From Stackebrandtia albiflava (GTDB taxonomy: Bacteria; Actinomycetota; Actinomycetes; Mycobacteriales; Micromonosporaceae), in assembly GCF_007994225.1 (NCBI RefSeq), contig NZ_VLLL01000006.1, positions 868,001 to 932,000 on the forward strand: a DNA stretch of 64,000 bases, read 5' to 3'. Shown in pieces: positions 1 to 8,707 of the stretch. Below the pieces are notes generated by a model. It worked only from the letters and a program-made list of their open reading frames with translations. It had not been told where the DNA came from and made no database searches. The stretch's first letter is position 1; each line of letters opens with the position of its first letter. The translations under genes were made by a program, and so were the position numbers.

Positions 1-70
1 CGACCTCGACGCCGCCAGCAAGATCATCGCCGGCACCGCCCGCTCGATGGGCATCACCGTCGACGCGTGA
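1..70 (+). CDS. rplK: 50S ribosomal protein L11, C-terminal end (partial)
   Basis: Only the last 22 codons are in the window. They read DLDAASKIIAGTARSMGITV followed by DA and a TGA stop at 68-70, which is the highly conserved C-terminal helix of ribosomal protein L11. L11 binds the GTPase-associated region of 23S rRNA and is needed for the stringent response through RelA. The 5' part lies upstream of the window. The gene is followed after 222 bp by rplA, the usual L11-L1 order. Confidence 0.95.
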   Translation, partial: DLDAASKIIAGTARSMGITVDA

Positions 71-292
71 CCCGGTTACGGGATCGTCGGAGACCTCCGC
101 TCGACGGCCGACGCCGCGGCGAACCGGTCTCGGGGCCGGCGTGCCCCGGCCGCGCGGCCGCCTCGACAGGCGACGGCGTGAACGATCCCCTCGGTGGCAC
201 GGCGACCGGGACCCCACCGGTCGCACCGGAAGTGGCGGGGTGTGCGTACAGCCCTGACCACGACATCCACAACAGACACACAAGGATGCGAA

Positions 293-1000
293 ATGCAGCG
301 CAGCAAGAACTACCGCAAGTCTGCGGATCTGATCGACAAGACGCGGCTCTACGGCCCCTTGGAGGCCTCGACCCTCGCCAAGGAGACCAACACCGCGAAG
401 TTCGACGCCACCGTCGAGGTCGCGATGCGGCTGGGCGTCGACCCCCGCAAGGCGGACCAGATGGTGCGCGGCACCGTCAACCTGCCGCACGGCACCGGTA
501 AGACCGCGCGGGTCATCGTGTTCGCCGCGGGCGAGAAGGCCGAGGCGGCCGTCGCCGCCGGCGCCGACGAGGTCGGTTCCGACGACCTGATCAAGCGGGT
601 GCAGGACGGCTGGCTCGAGTTCGATGCCGCCATCGCCACCCCCGACCAGATGGCCAAGGTCGGCCGGATCGCGCGGATCCTGGGCCCGCGCGGCCTGATG
701 CCGAACCCGAAGACCGGCACCGTCACCATGGACGTCGCCAAGGCGGTCGGGGACATCAAGGGCGGCAAGATCTCCTTCCGGATCGACAAGCACGCCAACC
801 TCCACACCGTCATCGGAAAGGCGAACTTCACGGCCGAGCAGCTGGCCGAGAACTACGCCGCCGTCGCGGACGAGGTGCAGCGGCTCAAGCCCGCCTCCTC
901 GAAGGGCAAGTACGTCAAGAAGGTCACCATCTCCACCACGATGGGACCGGGCATCCCGGTGGACCCGGCCAAGATCCGCGAGACCGTCGAAGCCGCGTAA
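293..1000 (+). CDS. rplA: 50S ribosomal protein L1
   Basis: Encodes ribosomal protein L1 (235 aa, the normal family length), which forms the mobile L1 stalk on 23S rRNA and in many bacteria represses its own operon. The sequence starts [20 protein letters not shown] and contains the L1 signature around [20 protein letters not shown]. The ATG at 293 is chosen because an AAGGA Shine-Dalgarno lies at 282-286 and because L1 proteins begin at this point. An in-frame ATG at 194 would add a tail with no L1 similarity. The 222-bp spacer after rplK has short GC-rich inverted repeats and could hold the L1 regulatory site, but I cannot identify one with confidence. A strong terminator follows at 1094-1130. 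Confidence 0.97.
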   Translation: MQRSKNYRKSADLIDKTRLYGPLEASTLAKETNTAKFDATVEVAMRLGVDPRKADQMVRGTVNLPHGTGKTARVIVFAAGEKAEAAVAAGADEVGSDDLIKRVQDGWLEFDAAIATPDQMAKVGRIARILGPRGLMPNPKTGTVTMDVAKAVGDIKGGKISFRIDKHANLHTVIGKANFTAEQLAENYAAVADEVQRLKPASSKGKYVKKVTISTTMGPGIPVDPAKIRETVEAA

Positions 1001-1093
1001 CGGACACGGCGGAGGACCACCCGCTCACGGCGGGTCACGCCATCGCCCGAAACGCCTCCGTGGCACGGTATCGGTATGACCGAGCTGACACGG

Positions 1094-1130
1094 GCGCCCT
1101 GCCTTCTGGTATGAAGGCAGGGCGCTTTTT
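1094..1130 (+). terminator. Rho-independent terminator of the rplKA operon
   Basis: A perfect 13-bp stem (1094-1106 pairing with 1113-1125) has a 6-nt loop and is followed directly by TTTTTCTTT. This is the only canonical U-tract terminator I saw in the window. It isolates rplKA from the protease gene starting at 1180. Confidence 0.93.
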
Positions 1131-1179
1131 CTTTCCGGGTACCGACTCTGGGATCCCCACTCACGACTGGAGGCAACGG

Positions 1180-2310
1180 ATGCGGCGTGGCGCTGTGGCG
1201 GTGTTGTTGGCACTGGTCCCGGTGTTGTTCGTCGTACCGCTCGCCGACGCGGAGCCGGCGCAGAGCGACCTGTGGTACCTCGACGCCATGAAGGCCGTCG
1301 AGGCGCAGGAGGTGTCGCAGGGTGAGGGCGTCACCGTCGCCGTCGTGGACACCGGGGTGGACCCGGAGCACATCGACCTGCGAGGCCGGGTCCTGGAGGG
1401 CGCCGTCATCACCGCCGACGGGCCGCAACCGGGCGACACCTCCGACCGAGACGGGCACGGCACCGCCATGGCCGGCCTCATCGCCGGTTCCGACACCGAT
1501 TCCGACTCACTCATCGGGATCGCACCCGAGGCGCGGATACTCCCGGTGCGCATCGACCGCGACGCCGACGGCACACTCGACCAGGACCTCGTCTACGAGG
1601 GCGTCCGGTGGGCCATCGACCAGGGCGCGCAGGTCGTCAACCTCTCGCTCACCGGCAGGGGACAACACGACGACGCCTGGAAACGCGAACTCATCGAGTA
1701 CGCGCTTGAACACGACGCCGTCATCGTGGCGGCCGTCGGCAACCGGACGCCGGAGTCCGCCGAAGTCGGAGAGCCCGCCGCGATCCCCGGTGTCATCGCC
1801 GTGTCCGGCATGGGCAAGGACGGGGAGGTCTGGTCCGGCTCGCTGACCGGCGACCAGGTGGTGCTGTGCGCGCCCGCAGAGGACCTGCCGCACCTGCGGC
1901 CCGGCGGCGGCATGCGGATGGCGTCCGGCACCTCGGCGGCGACCGCGTTGGTGTCGGGCACCGTGGCGCTGATCCGCTCCGCGCACCCCGACGCCTCGGC
2001 CGCCGAAGTGGTCACCCGGCTGGTGTCCACCGCGACGGAGGCCGGTGACAGCGGACGCGACCCCGAGTACGGCTTCGGCACCGTGGACGCCTACGCCGCG
2101 CTGACGACCACGGTCTCGTCCGGTGAGCAGTACCCGCTCGACCTCCCCGACGCCCCCGCCGTCGTGGAGATCGCCGACGGCGACGTCGGCGGCTGGTGGC
2201 TGGCCGCCCCCGCGCTGGTCGCGGTGCTGGCCGGCGGCGCGGCGTTCCTGTGGCTCATGCGGCGCTCCAAGGGCGGCCGCCGCATGGTCCCCGCCGAATC
2301 CGACGCCTGA
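1180..2310 (+). CDS. Mycosin-like S8 family serine protease (type VII secretion-associated type)
   Basis: A secreted subtilisin-family protease of 376 aa anchored by a C-terminal membrane helix. A signal peptide covers about residues 1-24 (MRRGAVAVLLALVPVLFVVP). The catalytic triad is visible: Asp57 in VAVVDTGVD, His93 in DGHGTAMAG and Ser252 in SGTSAATALVSG. A hydrophobic helix at about 328-350 is followed by basic residues (RRSKGGRR). Signal, S8 domain, one C-terminal helix and short cytoplasmic tail is the layout of mycosins (MycP), which process or stabilise ESX secretion systems. The ATG at 1180 has GGAGG at 1169-1173; an upstream in-frame start would cross the terminator. No EccB, EccC or EccD gene is nearby, so the ESX link rests on architecture and on the WXG-type proteins at 3.8-5.3 kb. 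Confidence 0.88.
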   Translation: MRRGAVAVLLALVPVLFVVPLADAEPAQSDLWYLDAMKAVEAQEVSQGEGVTVAVVDTGVDPEHIDLRGRVLEGAVITADGPQPGDTSDRDGHGTAMAGLIAGSDTDSDSLIGIAPEARILPVRIDRDADGTLDQDLVYEGVRWAIDQGAQVVNLSLTGRGQHDDAWKRELIEYALEHDAVIVAAVGNRTPESAEVGEPAAIPGVIAVSGMGKDGEVWSGSLTGDQVVLCAPAEDLPHLRPGGGMRMASGTSAATALVSGTVALIRSAHPDASAAEVVTRLVSTATEAGDSGRDPEYGFGTVDAYAALTTTVSSGEQYPLDLPDAPAVVEIADGDVGGWWLAAPALVAVLAGGAAFLWLMRRSKGGRRMVPAESDA

Positions 2311-2346
2311 CCCCCTCCACCTCCTCCCACCGCGCCCTCCCCGAAC

Positions 2347-2471
2347 CGCTTGGTCCCCACCGTGATGCGCTTGGTCCTCGCCAAACGGGTACATACGGGC
2401 ATGAATCGGGCGAAACGGGCTGGTTTCCCTCACCGGGCGGGGACCAAGTGCCACCGGGCGAGGACCAAGTG
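2347..2471. repeat. Phased inverted repeat element R1 (21-bp period)
   Basis: First of four copies of an intergenic repeat. The left cluster has CGCTTGGTCCCCACC at 2347-2361 and CGCTTGGTCCTCGCC at 2368-2382. The right cluster has the reverse complement form, GGCGGGGACCAAGTG at 2436-2450 and GGCGAGGACCAAGTG at 2457-2471. Unit starts are exactly 21 bp apart in both clusters, and a 53-bp unrelated centre separates them. It lies 36 bp after the protease stop and just before the rplJ promoter. Confidence 0.88.
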
Positions 2472-2490
2472 CTGGTGGAGGGTGGCCGGG

Positions 2491-2519
2491 TGGGCGTCGT
2501 GCGGACCCCCTGGTAAGGT
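2491..2519 (+). promoter_or_regulatory. Probable rplJL promoter (extended -10)
   Basis: TGGTAAGGT at 2511-2519 fits an extended -10 (TG-N-TAAGGT). The -35 position (TGGGCG, 17 bp upstream) is weak. It lies between repeat R1 and the L10-type leader, where the rplJL promoter is expected. Confidence 0.5.
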
Positions 2520-2589
2520 GGTCGGAGTTCCAATAACCCGAAGACCGTCGGTTGTCGGTGGGTTCACACATCCCGATCACTCGCGCCAC

Positions 2590-2760
2590 GAGTTGGCCGT
2601 GTGGTCGTGTGTCTCCCCCGTCCGAAGGTGCCAACCGTATGCGGCACGACCCACGTAGGGAGCCTGGACGAGCCCGCCGCCATTCCGCGGCCCCGAAGGT
2701 TCGCCCCGTGCGCCCACGCGCCGGGGCGTTTGTCGTGTCGGGGTTCGCTCCTTCCCGCCG
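2590..2760 (+). ncRNA. L10-type ribosomal protein leader with attenuator hairpin
   Basis: The roughly 275-nt untranslated region before rplJ has the position and landmarks expected of the L10 leader, which L10(L12)4 binds to repress its own operon. A structured stretch with GTGCCAACCGTATG lies near 2630-2643. Downstream, CGCCCCG (2702-2708) pairs with CGGGGCG (2722-2728), with extra inner GCG/CGC pairs and a TTT after the stem, so it can act as an attenuator. The leader identity is inferred from location and secondary-structure potential. A covariance search would settle it. Confidence 0.6.
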
Positions 2761-2796
2761 TACACCGGTCTTCCCCGAAGCCAAGGAAGGAGGGAC

Positions 2797-3333
2797 ATGG
2801 TTGACAGGGTGATTCCCCAGGACAAGGTCTCCGCGGTCGACGAGCTGACCGAGAAGTTCCGCGACTCGAACGCCACGGTGCTCACCGAGTACCGCGGCCT
2901 GACCGTGCCGCAGCTCGCGGAACTGCGCCGTGCGCTGGCCGGCAACGCGTCGTACCGCGTGTCGAAGAACACGCTGGCGAAGCGCGCCGCTCACGACGCC
3001 GGCCTGACCGAGCTGGACGAGTTCTTCTCCGGTCCCACCGCGCTGGCGTTCGTCACCGGTGAAGTGGTGGACGCCGCCAAGGCCCTGCGTGACTTCGCCA
3101 AGGAGAACGAGGCGCTGGTCATCAAGGGCGGAGTGATGGACGGCCGTGCCATCACCGCCGAGGAGTTCAGCAAGATCGCCGACCTCGACTCGCGTGAGGT
3201 GCTGCTGGCCAAGCTGGCGGGCGCGATGAAGGGCAACCTGTCCAAGGCTGCGGCGCTGTTCGCCGCCCCCGCGTCGAAGATGGCCCGTGCCGCGGCCGCT
3301 CTGCGCGACAAGAAGGAAAGCGCCGGCGAGTAG
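2797..3333 (+). CDS. rplJ: 50S ribosomal protein L10
   Basis: Encodes L10 (178 aa), the base of the ribosomal stalk. It binds 23S rRNA and carries L7/L12 dimers on its C-terminal helix. Diagnostic stretches are [32 protein letters not shown] and the alanine-rich C-terminal helix. The ATG at 2797 has a strong AAGGAGG a few bases upstream. It forms an operon with rplL (37-bp gap) and is probably autoregulated through the leader upstream. Confidence 0.97.
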   Translation: MVDRVIPQDKVSAVDELTEKFRDSNATVLTEYRGLTVPQLAELRRALAGNASYRVSKNTLAKRAAHDAGLTELDEFFSGPTALAFVTGEVVDAAKALRDFAKENEALVIKGGVMDGRAITAEEFSKIADLDSREVLLAKLAGAMKGNLSKAAALFAAPASKMARAAAALRDKKESAGE

Positions 3334-3370
3334 TTCGCCGTCCCAGACTTAGAAACGGAAAGGAATCGCA

Positions 3371-3757
3371 ATGGCCAAGCTCAGCAACGCCGAACTGCTG
3401 GACGCCTTCAAGGAGATGACCCTCCTGGAGCTCTCGGACTTCCTGAAGGAGTTCGAGGAGACCTTCGACGTCACCGCCGCCGCCCCGGTCGCCATGGTCG
3501 CCTCCGGTGGTGGAGCCGCCGGTGGCGAGACCGCCGCCGCGGAGCAGGACGAGTTCGACGTCGTCCTGGAAGGCGCGGGCGACAAGAAGATCCAGGTCAT
3601 CAAGGAGGTGCGCGCCCTGACCTCCCTCGGCCTGAAGGAGGCCAAGGAGCTCGTCGAGAGCGCCCCCAAGGCCGTCCTGGAGAAGGTCAACAAGGAGACC
3701 GCCGAGAAGGCCAAGGAGCAGCTGGAAGGTGCCGGCGCGTCCGTCACCCTGAAGTAG
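3371..3757 (+). CDS. rplL: 50S ribosomal protein L7/L12
   Basis: Encodes L7/L12 (128 aa), the multimeric stalk protein that recruits translation factors. The N-terminal dimerisation domain ([20 protein letters not shown]), an Ala/Gly hinge at about 40-55 and the conserved C-terminal domain ([20 protein letters not shown], then [18 protein letters not shown]) are all present at normal length. An AAAGGAA Shine-Dalgarno precedes the ATG. It is the last gene of the rplJL operon and ends at a 16-bp hairpin. rpoB does not follow, which is unusual. Confidence 0.97.
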   Translation: MAKLSNAELLDAFKEMTLLELSDFLKEFEETFDVTAAAPVAMVASGGGAAGGETAAAEQDEFDVVLEGAGDKKIQVIKEVRALTSLGLKEAKELVESAPKAVLEKVNKETAEKAKEQLEGAGASVTLK

Positions 3758-3774
3758 TCTCCCGCTTCGGCGTC

Positions 3775-3811
3775 GTTGTGGCGTCCCACCGTCTCGGTGG
3801 GACGCCACAAC
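3775..3811. terminator. Bidirectional hairpin between rplL and the type VII-type operon
   Basis: A perfect 16-bp inverted repeat (3775-3790 with 3796-3811) with a 5-nt loop sits between convergent stop codons (rplL at 3757, minus-strand gene at 3816). It has no U-tract on either strand, as is common in high-GC actinobacteria. Confidence 0.82.
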
Positions 3812-3815
3812 CGTC

Positions 3816-4862
3816 TCACGAGGACTGCATGACCTCGAAGTCGCCGCGGATGTGGTTGCGCAGCGCCACACCGGCCGCCACCAGGGTCTCGGCGCACTCC
3901 ACGAACATCTCGATCTTCAACACGGTGAGCTCGTAGAGGTCGACGACCGCGTGGTACAGCGCCGACACGAGCTTCTTGATGTTCCAGACGGCCTTGAAAC
4001 TCAGCGAGGTCAGTTCGGTGAGCACCTTGGCGGCCGCCTTTATCTTCCTGCCGTAGAAGTTCAGGATGAACAGCAGTTCGTGCACCATCTCCTGGAACGC
4101 CGCGGCCATCTGCTCGCACAACTGCTGGAACAGGTCGCACAGTTGACCGCAGGCGTTCATCGCCGGTACCCAGCTCTCACGGATGTGGTGATCGAACGCC
4201 GCCGACGCGCCGGAGTCACCGGATTCGCTGGAGTCCCAGTGCACCGACAGGGTGTCCATGCCGGTGGTGAGGTCGGTGCCGATCGCGATGAAGGCGTGCT
4301 CCAGTTCGTTCCACGCCTCCCCGATGCGGTAGAGCTGCCCGAACTCGCCGATGGCCCACGGCACCCCCTTCTCCAGCGGGTTCCACCCCAACACCCAGGT
4401 CGCGATCCGGTTCGGCAGTTCCAGTGCGGAGTAGACGTTGTTGACCATCTCGACCGAGTCGCTGCGGGGCGCCGGGACGGCGAGGGTGATCACCGCCCCC
4501 CGGGTGTATCCGGTGGCGGGTGAATCGGCGTCGGTCTCGCGGTGGTCGGCGGGTGCGTCGAACACGGTGCGCCACAGTTCGTCGGCGGCGGCCAGATCGA
4601 GGTCTCGGTACGACTGCGCGGTGCCCGCCAGGTTGTCGGCCGTGAGCCACAGCTTGTCGGCGGCAGCCGTCATCAACTGGGACCCCCAGTCCGACATGAC
4701 GCCCAGCGGCACCCGCAGCAGGTGCAGCAGCCCGGTGAGCCCGGTGTAGTCGACGCAGTGGGCGTTCCGGTACTCCTGCATGGTCTGTAGTGCCGAGCCG
4801 GCGTTGGCGCGTATCTGTCCGGCGTAGCCGTCGAGCTGGTCGGGTGTGACGGTCACGCTCAT
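3816..4862 (-). CDS. WXG100-type large protein, candidate type VII secretion substrate
   Basis: A 348-aa protein with no signal peptide. The N-terminal part (MSVTVTPDQLDGYAGQIRAN onward) is helical like ESX/WXG proteins. The middle holds HWDSSESGDSGASAAF, resembling the W-x-G turn of WXG100 domains. The C-terminal 120 residues form long amphipathic helices (QMAAAFQEMVHELLFILNFY). I infer a secreted or surface-associated substrate of type VII secretion; the exact subfamily is not recognised. The ATG at 4862 overlaps the upstream gene's stop as ATGA, so the two are translationally coupled. The 126-bp longer reading frame has no family support. Confidence 0.62.
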   Translation of the reverse strand: MSVTVTPDQLDGYAGQIRANAGSALQTMQEYRNAHCVDYTGLTGLLHLLRVPLGVMSDWGSQLMTAAADKLWLTADNLAGTAQSYRDLDLAAADELWRTVFDAPADHRETDADSPATGYTRGAVITLAVPAPRSDSVEMVNNVYSALELPNRIATWVLGWNPLEKGVPWAIGEFGQLYRIGEAWNELEHAFIAIGTDLTTGMDTLSVHWDSSESGDSGASAAFDHHIRESWVPAMNACGQLCDLFQQLCEQMAAAFQEMVHELLFILNFYGRKIKAAAKVLTELTSLSFKAVWNIKKLVSALYHAVVDLYELTVLKIEMFVECAETLVAAGVALRNHIRGDFEVMQSS

Positions 4863-5266
4863 AGGCCGGTCCGCTGTTCCCGGTACTCGTCGGTCGCCGC
4901 GGCGACAGCCTTCGATTCGGACATTCCGGCGTCGACGAGATCGACGGCCCTGGCGAGGATTCGCAGCCTCGGGGTGAGCCATTCGTGGGCGGCTCGTGCG
5001 CCGGGGTCTTCGGAGTCGGCGTCGAGTACCGCCCCGCGTGGGAGTTCTCCGGCCGCGATGCGGTCGAAGACCTCCCGCACGGACGCCGGGACCTCCGTAC
5101 CGACATCGGTGCCCGGTGACTGCAGCCGTGCCAGCTGGTCCGCCTGTTCCATAACCCTGGAACGGAAGTCGTCGAGCCCGGACGGTGCCGCCACGAACTC
5201 GGTGACCTTCTGTCTCGCCGCGCGGAGCAGCCCTTCCACGTCGGGAAGGGATCGTGTGGTGTCCAT
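4859..5266 (-). CDS. Small helical protein coupled to the WXG-type gene
   Basis: A 135-aa, mostly helical, acidic protein beginning MDTTRSLPDVEGLLRAARQK. It has no signal peptide or membrane helix. Its stop overlaps the start of the WXG100-type gene by four bases, so the two are probably co-made in fixed ratio, as partner pairs of type VII substrates or chaperones often are. The start at 5266 is chosen because codons upstream in the same frame are low-complexity and lie in the control region of the divergent SARP gene. I do not recognise a named family; a secretion partner or chaperone role is inference from coupling only. Confidence 0.6.
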   Translation of the reverse strand: MDTTRSLPDVEGLLRAARQKVTEFVAAPSGLDDFRSRVMEQADQLARLQSPGTDVGTEVPASVREVFDRIAAGELPRGAVLDADSEDPGARAAHEWLTPRLRILARAVDLVDAGMSESKAVAAATDEYREQRTGL

Positions 5267-5653
5267 GCGGCGATGGTGGCCGGAGGTCTCATGTACACCG
5301 CACGGATTCTCCACGAGCGGTGCCGTTCCTCCGTGAGTCGTCGCCGAGGACCGTATCCACCGGTGGCCGACCGTGTGCCCGGGATACACGCGAACGAATC
5401 GTTCCCGCCGTCGCGGCGTCGGTGTCCATCGGCCGGAACGCCATGTGATTCCAGCCGGGGATCTCGACCCCGTTCGTCCCATCGGATGACACGACGGTCG
5501 TCCACGCCCCGTCCGGCACGACCCGGTACGGCTCTCAAGTGGAGAGACACCTTGATCGATCACCGTCACCGGGTGGTCGGAGCCGGCGGGCCACGGATTC
5601 GTCACGGGACATACATGAGTACCTTTGGCCCAGCCGTGGAGGGAGGAGGGTGG
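5267..5653. promoter_or_regulatory. Divergent control region, WXG-type operon versus SARP genes
   Basis: This 387-bp gap separates minus-strand and plus-strand genes and must hold both promoters. I see no confident -35/-10 pair. The strong purine-rich Shine-Dalgarno (GGAGGGAGGAGGG at about 5639-5650) serves the SARP gene. A 76-codon minus-strand frame inside it has no convincing coding signal. Confidence 0.4.
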
Positions 5654-8600
5654 ATGGAGTTCCGAATACTGGGGCCGGTCGAGGTGGTCCGGTCCGGTGT
5701 CGAGGTGCCGTTGCGGGGCAGGCATCATCCCAGACTGCTCGCGCTGCTCCTGGCGAACGCCTCGCGGCCGGTGCCGCTCGACCGGTTGATCAGGGCACTG
5801 TGGGACGACGACCCGCCCACGACGGCGCGGCAGCAGGTGCAGAACATCGTCGGCGGACTGCGACGGCAGTTGCCGGATGCCGCGATACACACCGTTCCGC
5901 AGGGTTACCGGCTCGACGTTCCCGCGCGGAGGCTCGACCTGCTCCGGTGCCGGGAGCTGGTGGCGTCCGCTCACCGGCTACGCGACGCCGGAAACCGGGT
6001 CGCCGCCGCCGAACGGTTGGCGGCGGCGCAGTCGGAGTGGCGGGGTCCGTCACTGGCCGGCGTCACCGGCCAGATCATGACCGGCCTCGCCGGGCAACTC
6101 GACGAGCTGCGGTTGACGATCACGCAGGAACGCATCGACATCGACCTGGAGTTGGGTAGACACGGCGAGCTCTTGGAGGAACTGTGGCAGCTCGTCGCCG
6201 AGCACCCGCTCCGGCAACCGTTCGTGATGCGGTTGATGCTGGCGCTGCACCGCGCGGGCCGGACACCCGAGGCCCTCACCGTCTACAGTGATGCGGCGGG
6301 CCGGTTGGCGGACCAACTCGGCATCGACCCGGCTCCGTCGCTACGTGACCTGCACACCGCGATCCTGCGGCAGGACGACTCCATCGACGTGCGTGTGCCG
6401 GCCCCCGCGGTCGGTCCGGTCCCCGCGCTCGGTCCGGTTCCCGCGCAGCTTCCGGCGGCGTCCCGCGCCTTCACCGGCCGCGACGCCGAGCTGGCCGCGT
6501 TGGACGGTCTGCTCGACGGTCCGGACAGCGTGGCGTTGTTGACCGCCATCGGAGGCGGCGGGGGGATCGGGAAGACCGCACTCGCCGTGCACTGGGGATA
6601 CAGGCGCCGCGATCGCTTCCCCGACGGCCAGTTGTACGCGGACCTGCGCGGCTTCGGGCCCGGGGAACCCGTCGACCCGTACACCGTCGTGACCCGTTTC
6701 CTCCGCGCCCTCGGTGTCCGGGGCGACGGCGTGCCCGCAGACCTCGACGAGGCCACCGCGCTGTTCCGTTCCCTCGTCGACGGACGCCGCATGTTGATCC
6801 TGCTGGACAACGCCCGCGACGTCGCGCAGGTGCGGCCGTTGTTGCCCGGTGTCGCCGGACCGTCGACCGTCGTCACCAGTCGGGCAGCACTGCCGGGACT
6901 GATCGCCCTGGACGACGCACGGCCGATCCGGCTCGACACCCTGACCGACGTCGAGGCCGACCGGCTCATCACCGGACTCGTCGGCGACACCCGCCTGGAG
7001 GCGGAACCCGCGGCGGCGCGGGAACTCGTGAGCCGGTGTGGCGGCCTACCGTTGGCGCTGCGCATCGCGGCGGCGATCCTGTTGAGCCGGCCCGACCTCA
7101 GTCTGTCGCGGTTCGTCGCCGAACTTGCCGGGCCGCAACGGCTCACGGCACTGTCGGTCCCCGGTGACCCGGAGGCCGCGATCGCCGCCACCTTCGACGC
7201 CTCCTACGTCCGTTTGGAGCCCGACACCGCGGCCCTGTTCCTGGCACTGGGGCTGCTGCCCGGCGACGACTTCGACGCCGGGCTCGCCGCGGCGGCCGGC
7301 GGAATCGACGAGAGCGTCGCCGCCGGACTGCTGGCGCGACTGGCGGACGGGCATCTCGTCGAACGCCACCGCGACGACACCTTCCGGATGCACGACCTGG
7401 TGCGGGCGTACGCCAGGCAACGTGCCGAGACCACCTGGACCCCGGCCGCCCGTGAGGCACAACGCGACCGGATCGTCGATCACTACTTCCAGAGCCGGGG
7501 CGTGGTCGCGCCCGGCAGGTACGAGAACCTGATGGCCACCTATCGGGAGTACGCCGACCATCCGCAGCGGTGGCACCTGGTGGCGGGATTCCGAGGTCAT
7601 CTCGTCAATGGACACGGTGCTCGCGACATCCTCGCCGCATGCGAGGAACAGATCCGGGCGGTCACCGCCGGACACGATCCACAGGGGGTGGAGGTCATGA
7701 CGTCCTACGCGGCTGCGGCGGCGTGGTCGCTGGGGGAGATGGGAGCCGCGATCCGCTACGCGCGTGAGGCCGCCGCCATAGCGACCGATCCCTGGCGGCG
7801 GGACATGGAGCTGAGCAACCTCGCGTTGTACCTGTACGTGCGGGGCGACTACCGGGAGGCGGAACGGATCACCTCCGACACCCTCGAGCGCACCGACCGC
7901 GACACCAGGCCGTACGAGTGGGCGAGCCAGATGGGCAGGCTCGGCAACATCTACCGGGTCACCGGCCGGTACGACCGCGCCCTGGAGTGCAACGACGCGG
8001 CCCTCGGATTCACGGGGACGACACCGGAGCTGCGGCTGAGCCACACCATCGCACGTGGACTGTTGTACTGCGACCTCGGGAACACCGGGCCGGCGAAAGA
8101 GGCGTTCAAGGCGGCCTTCGCGATGCCCGGTATCGCGGAGAACCACCGGTTGCGGGTGTTGGCGATGTCCGGCCGCGCCGAACTCGCGGCACAGGCCGGC
8201 CGCCACGACGAGGCGGTGACGGAGTTCGCCGCCGCCATCGAGATCTGCCGCCGGGAACAACTCATGGCGCACTACCACGAACTGGGCAGTGACATGGCCG
8301 TGGTCCTGACCCGGCTCGGTCGCGCCGGCGAGGCGGTGGACGTGGCCGAGGCGGCGTGGGACTTCCACCGCCGCGCCGAACACCGCAACAGTGAGGCGAT
8401 CGCCGGGAGGTCACTGTGTGTGGCCTACACCGCGTCGGGCGACGCCACGGTCGCCGTCGAGTACGGCGAGGCCGCGGTCCGGTTGTTCGAGGCGGGACCG
8501 AATCCGTTGTGGCTGTCGAGAAGTCTCACCGATCTCGCGGCGGCGTTCGATGCGGCGGGTGAGGCCGACGAGGCCCGTAGACGCCGGTCCCGCGCGGCGT

Positions 8601-8707
8601 CGATACTCCGCCGACTCGGTGACGCCAACCGGGTGCCCATCGTCGACGTCGCCGCGGCGGACGCCTCGGCGGCATGGGACGCCGCTCCGCGAGAGGGCGG
8701 CGCATGA
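5654..8707 (+). CDS. AfsR-type SARP regulator with NB-ARC ATPase and TPR repeats (first of pair)
   Basis: A 1017-aa transcription factor. The OmpR-like winged helix (about 1-95, MEFRILGPVEVV) and the bacterial transcriptional activation domain (about 100-245) make a SARP unit. An NB-ARC ATPase switch follows: Walker A GGGGGIGKT with Lys307, a Walker B-like RMLILLDNARDV, GLPLALRIAA and the MHD motif at 579-581. The C-terminal third is TPR-like helical repeats. Such proteins activate secondary-metabolite or development operons at direct heptamer repeats. The ATG at 5654 follows a very strong ribosome site; an ATG at 5613 is possible. Its TGA overlaps the next gene's ATG. The Walker A is unusual in having an extra glycine where the paralogue has GQGGVGKT. 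Confidence 0.92.
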   Translation: MEFRILGPVEVVRSGVEVPLRGRHHPRLLALLLANASRPVPLDRLIRALWDDDPPTTARQQVQNIVGGLRRQLPDAAIHTVPQGYRLDVPARRLDLLRCRELVASAHRLRDAGNRVAAAERLAAAQSEWRGPSLAGVTGQIMTGLAGQLDELRLTITQERIDIDLELGRHGELLEELWQLVAEHPLRQPFVMRLMLALHRAGRTPEALTVYSDAAGRLADQLGIDPAPSLRDLHTAILRQDDSIDVRVPAPAVGPVPALGPVPAQLPAASRAFTGRDAELAALDGLLDGPDSVALLTAIGGGGGIGKTALAVHWGYRRRDRFPDGQLYADLRGFGPGEPVDPYTVVTRFLRALGVRGDGVPADLDEATALFRSLVDGRRMLILLDNARDVAQVRPLLPGVAGPSTVVTSRAALPGLIALDDARPIRLDTLTDVEADRLITGLVGDTRLEAEPAAARELVSRCGGLPLALRIAAAILLSRPDLSLSRFVAELAGPQRLTALSVPGDPEAAIAATFDASYVRLEPDTAALFLALGLLPGDDFDAGLAAAAGGIDESVAAGLLARLADGHLVERHRDDTFRMHDLVRAYARQRAETTWTPAAREAQRDRIVDHYFQSRGVVAPGRYENLMATYREYADHPQRWHLVAGFRGHLVNGHGARDILAACEEQIRAVTAGHDPQGVEVMTSYAAAAAWSLGEMGAAIRYAREAAAIATDPWRRDMELSNLALYLYVRGDYREAERITSDTLERTDRDTRPYEWASQMGRLGNIYRVTGRYDRALECNDAALGFTGTTPELRLSHTIARGLLYCDLGNTGPAKEAFKAAFAMPGIAENHRLRVLAMSGRAELAAQAGRHDEAVTEFAAAIEICRREQLMAHYHELGSDMAVVLTRLGRAGEAVDVAEAAWDFHRRAEHRNSEAIAGRSLCVAYTASGDATVAVEYGEAAVRLFEAGPNPLWLSRSLTDLAAAFDAAGEADEARRRRSRAASILRRLGDANRVPIVDVAAADASAAWDAAPREGGA

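Noticed and set aside
2347-2471. Repeat elements as ordinary rho-independent terminators
   Set aside because: No U-tract, multiple phased units per arm and a centre over 50 bp do not fit a simple terminator, though an RNA hairpin role is not excluded.
5289-5519. A 76-codon minus-strand frame in the divergent SARP/WXG spacer
   Set aside because: No Shine-Dalgarno, no recognisable motif and no neighbour coupling. It may be a remnant, but coding is not supported.
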